Positions 49,049 to 49,563 of a stretch of DNA of 49,563 nucleotides are shown here, one piece after another. How positions within the stretch are numbered: the first letter of the stretch is position 1; each line of letters begins with the position of its first letter. The notes under the pieces are model-generated. The model did no database searches. It saw only the letters and a list, made by a program, of their open reading frames with translations, and had not been told where the DNA came from. Origin of the DNA: an uncultured Oscillibacter sp. (GTDB lineage Bacteria; Bacillota; Clostridia; Oscillospirales; Oscillospiraceae); assembly GCF_910584465.1 (NCBI RefSeq), contig NZ_CAJUBK010000011.1, forward strand, positions 1 through 49,563. Direction: 5' to 3'. The translations under genes were made by a program, and so were the position numbers.

Positions 49049-49563
49049 TCAGCCTCCGTCCTGCGCCCCGGCGGGGGGCGGGGACGGAGGGGCGGTCTCC
49101 TCGTTCTCGGGAGGCTCCTCCGGAGCGGCCTCCCCGTGGGTCTCCTCCAGGTCGGAGGTGTCGATGGGGGCGCTCTCCTGGAACTGGTCGTAGTAATCCT
49201 TGTCCTGGAGGGTGGGGCGGCGCTTGCGGCTGATGGCGGTGATGGTGGGATAGAGGACGATGGCGATCAGGCCGCCGGAAAAGCCGTTGTTGTAGAGGTT
49301 CAGCCCCGCCACGGGCCCGCCGGTCTGGAGGACCAGGGAGGCGTGGATGAACCCGGCCAGGACGCCGTAGGGCCAGCCGAAGTGCCCGGAGATGGGGGCC
49401 AGGGTGGTGCCGAAGAGGCCCGCCAGCTGGAGGGCCGGATAGTCCGGGGTGTGGTGCATGCCGTAGGCCCCGATGAACACCCCCAGCATGACGGGGAGGA
49501 TGTTCCTCGCGTGCTTGCCGAAGGCGGAGAAGCCCATGATGGTGAAGATGCCCCCCAGGGTGG
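49049..49563 (-). CDS. DUF1576 membrane protein, 3' part
   Basis: The C-terminal 171 residues of a polytopic membrane protein of the DUF1576 family; the gene continues beyond the window end and the frame is open to base 49561. Segments TLGGIFTIMGFSAFGKHARN, ILPVMLGVFIGAYGMHH and GPVAGLNLYNNGFSGGLIAIVL fit the family core. The C-terminal tail is acidic and proline-rich (EEPPENEETAPPSPPP). The family is widespread in gut Clostridia and has no assigned function; a transport role is often assumed but is not shown here. Confidence 0.85.
   Translation of the reverse strand, partial: TLGGIFTIMGFSAFGKHARNILPVMLGVFIGAYGMHHTPDYPALQLAGLFGTTLAPISGHFGWPYGVLAGFIHASLVLQTGGPVAGLNLYNNGFSGGLIAIVLYPTITAISRKRRPTLQDKDYYDQFQESAPIDTSDLEETHGEAAPEEPPENEETAPPSPPPAGAQDGG

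Noticed and set aside
1..49563. CRISPR array, transposase, tRNA or rRNA genes
   Set aside because: No regular short direct repeats with spacers, no transposase motif, and no tRNA-like cloverleaf with a TTCGANNC arm was seen in the intergenic stretches.

Overview
The window comes from a GC-rich, spore-forming-lineage Bacillota, most likely a gut Oscillospiraceae/Clostridia (Flavonifractor, Lawsonibacter or Oscillibacter-like). The clues are the SpoIIR homologue, a DUF1836 protein, DegV, a YjdF protein with its RNA leader, a PyrDB/PyrK dihydroorotate dehydrogenase, a BspA-type leucine-rich protein with SLH anchors, and strong GGAGG ribosome sites in a high-GC genome. This placement is inference; no 16S gene is present. 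No tRNA, rRNA, CRISPR array, transposase or prophage was seen.

Layout. 1-6032 (+): the 3' end of pnp, a large secreted LRR/SLH surface protein and mnmE. 6154-10613 (-): a tight five-gene run (membrane protein, LacI regulator, EEP-family hydrolase, HAD phosphatase, PfkB kinase). 10785-16553: a three-gene ABC importer (-) facing a divergent LacI regulator (+), with two matching operator-like sites between them. 16696-21057 (+): a uridine kinase-like protein, DUF1836, DegV and prmA. 21273-32025 (-): a giant 1596-residue multidomain protein, a lactate/malate dehydrogenase-like protein, a flavodoxin-fold protein, then an Hsp70/J-protein pair with its own promoter. 32368-32877 (+): a DHFR-like reductase behind a structured leader. 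32966-40637 (-): an almost complete pyrimidine operon, in the order pyrC-K-D-F-GNAT-pyrE-B-I, followed by a YgjP-like metalloprotease and an IMP cyclohydrolase-like gene. 40758-45584: a small membrane protein (-), then an XRE regulator, MBOAT acyltransferase, SGNH partner and TPR protein (+). 45620-48011 (+): lepA and yjdF. 48274-49563 (-): spoIIR and a partial DUF1576 membrane protein.

How the genes work together. The pyr genes cover the pathway from carbamoyl aspartate formation to UMP apart from carbamoyl phosphate synthesis; the pyr promoter is a near-consensus sigma-A site with a leader of only about 25 nt. The ABC importer and its LacI neighbour look like one regulated uptake unit. The giant protein joins an HD domain, helical repeats, a NadD-like nucleotidyltransferase, a possible GNAT-like region and a phosphoribosyltransferase-like domain in one chain. 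It sits with two probable dinucleotide- or flavin-binding proteins, which suggests cofactor metabolism but does not prove it.

The most unusual items are the giant protein, a triple-hairpin intergenic element present twice (about 21101-21256 and 48078-48231) whose stems differ by compensatory changes, the structured leader before the DHFR-like gene, and the probable yjdF riboswitch. Most long reading frames opposite these genes are by-products of high GC at third codon positions and are not listed.
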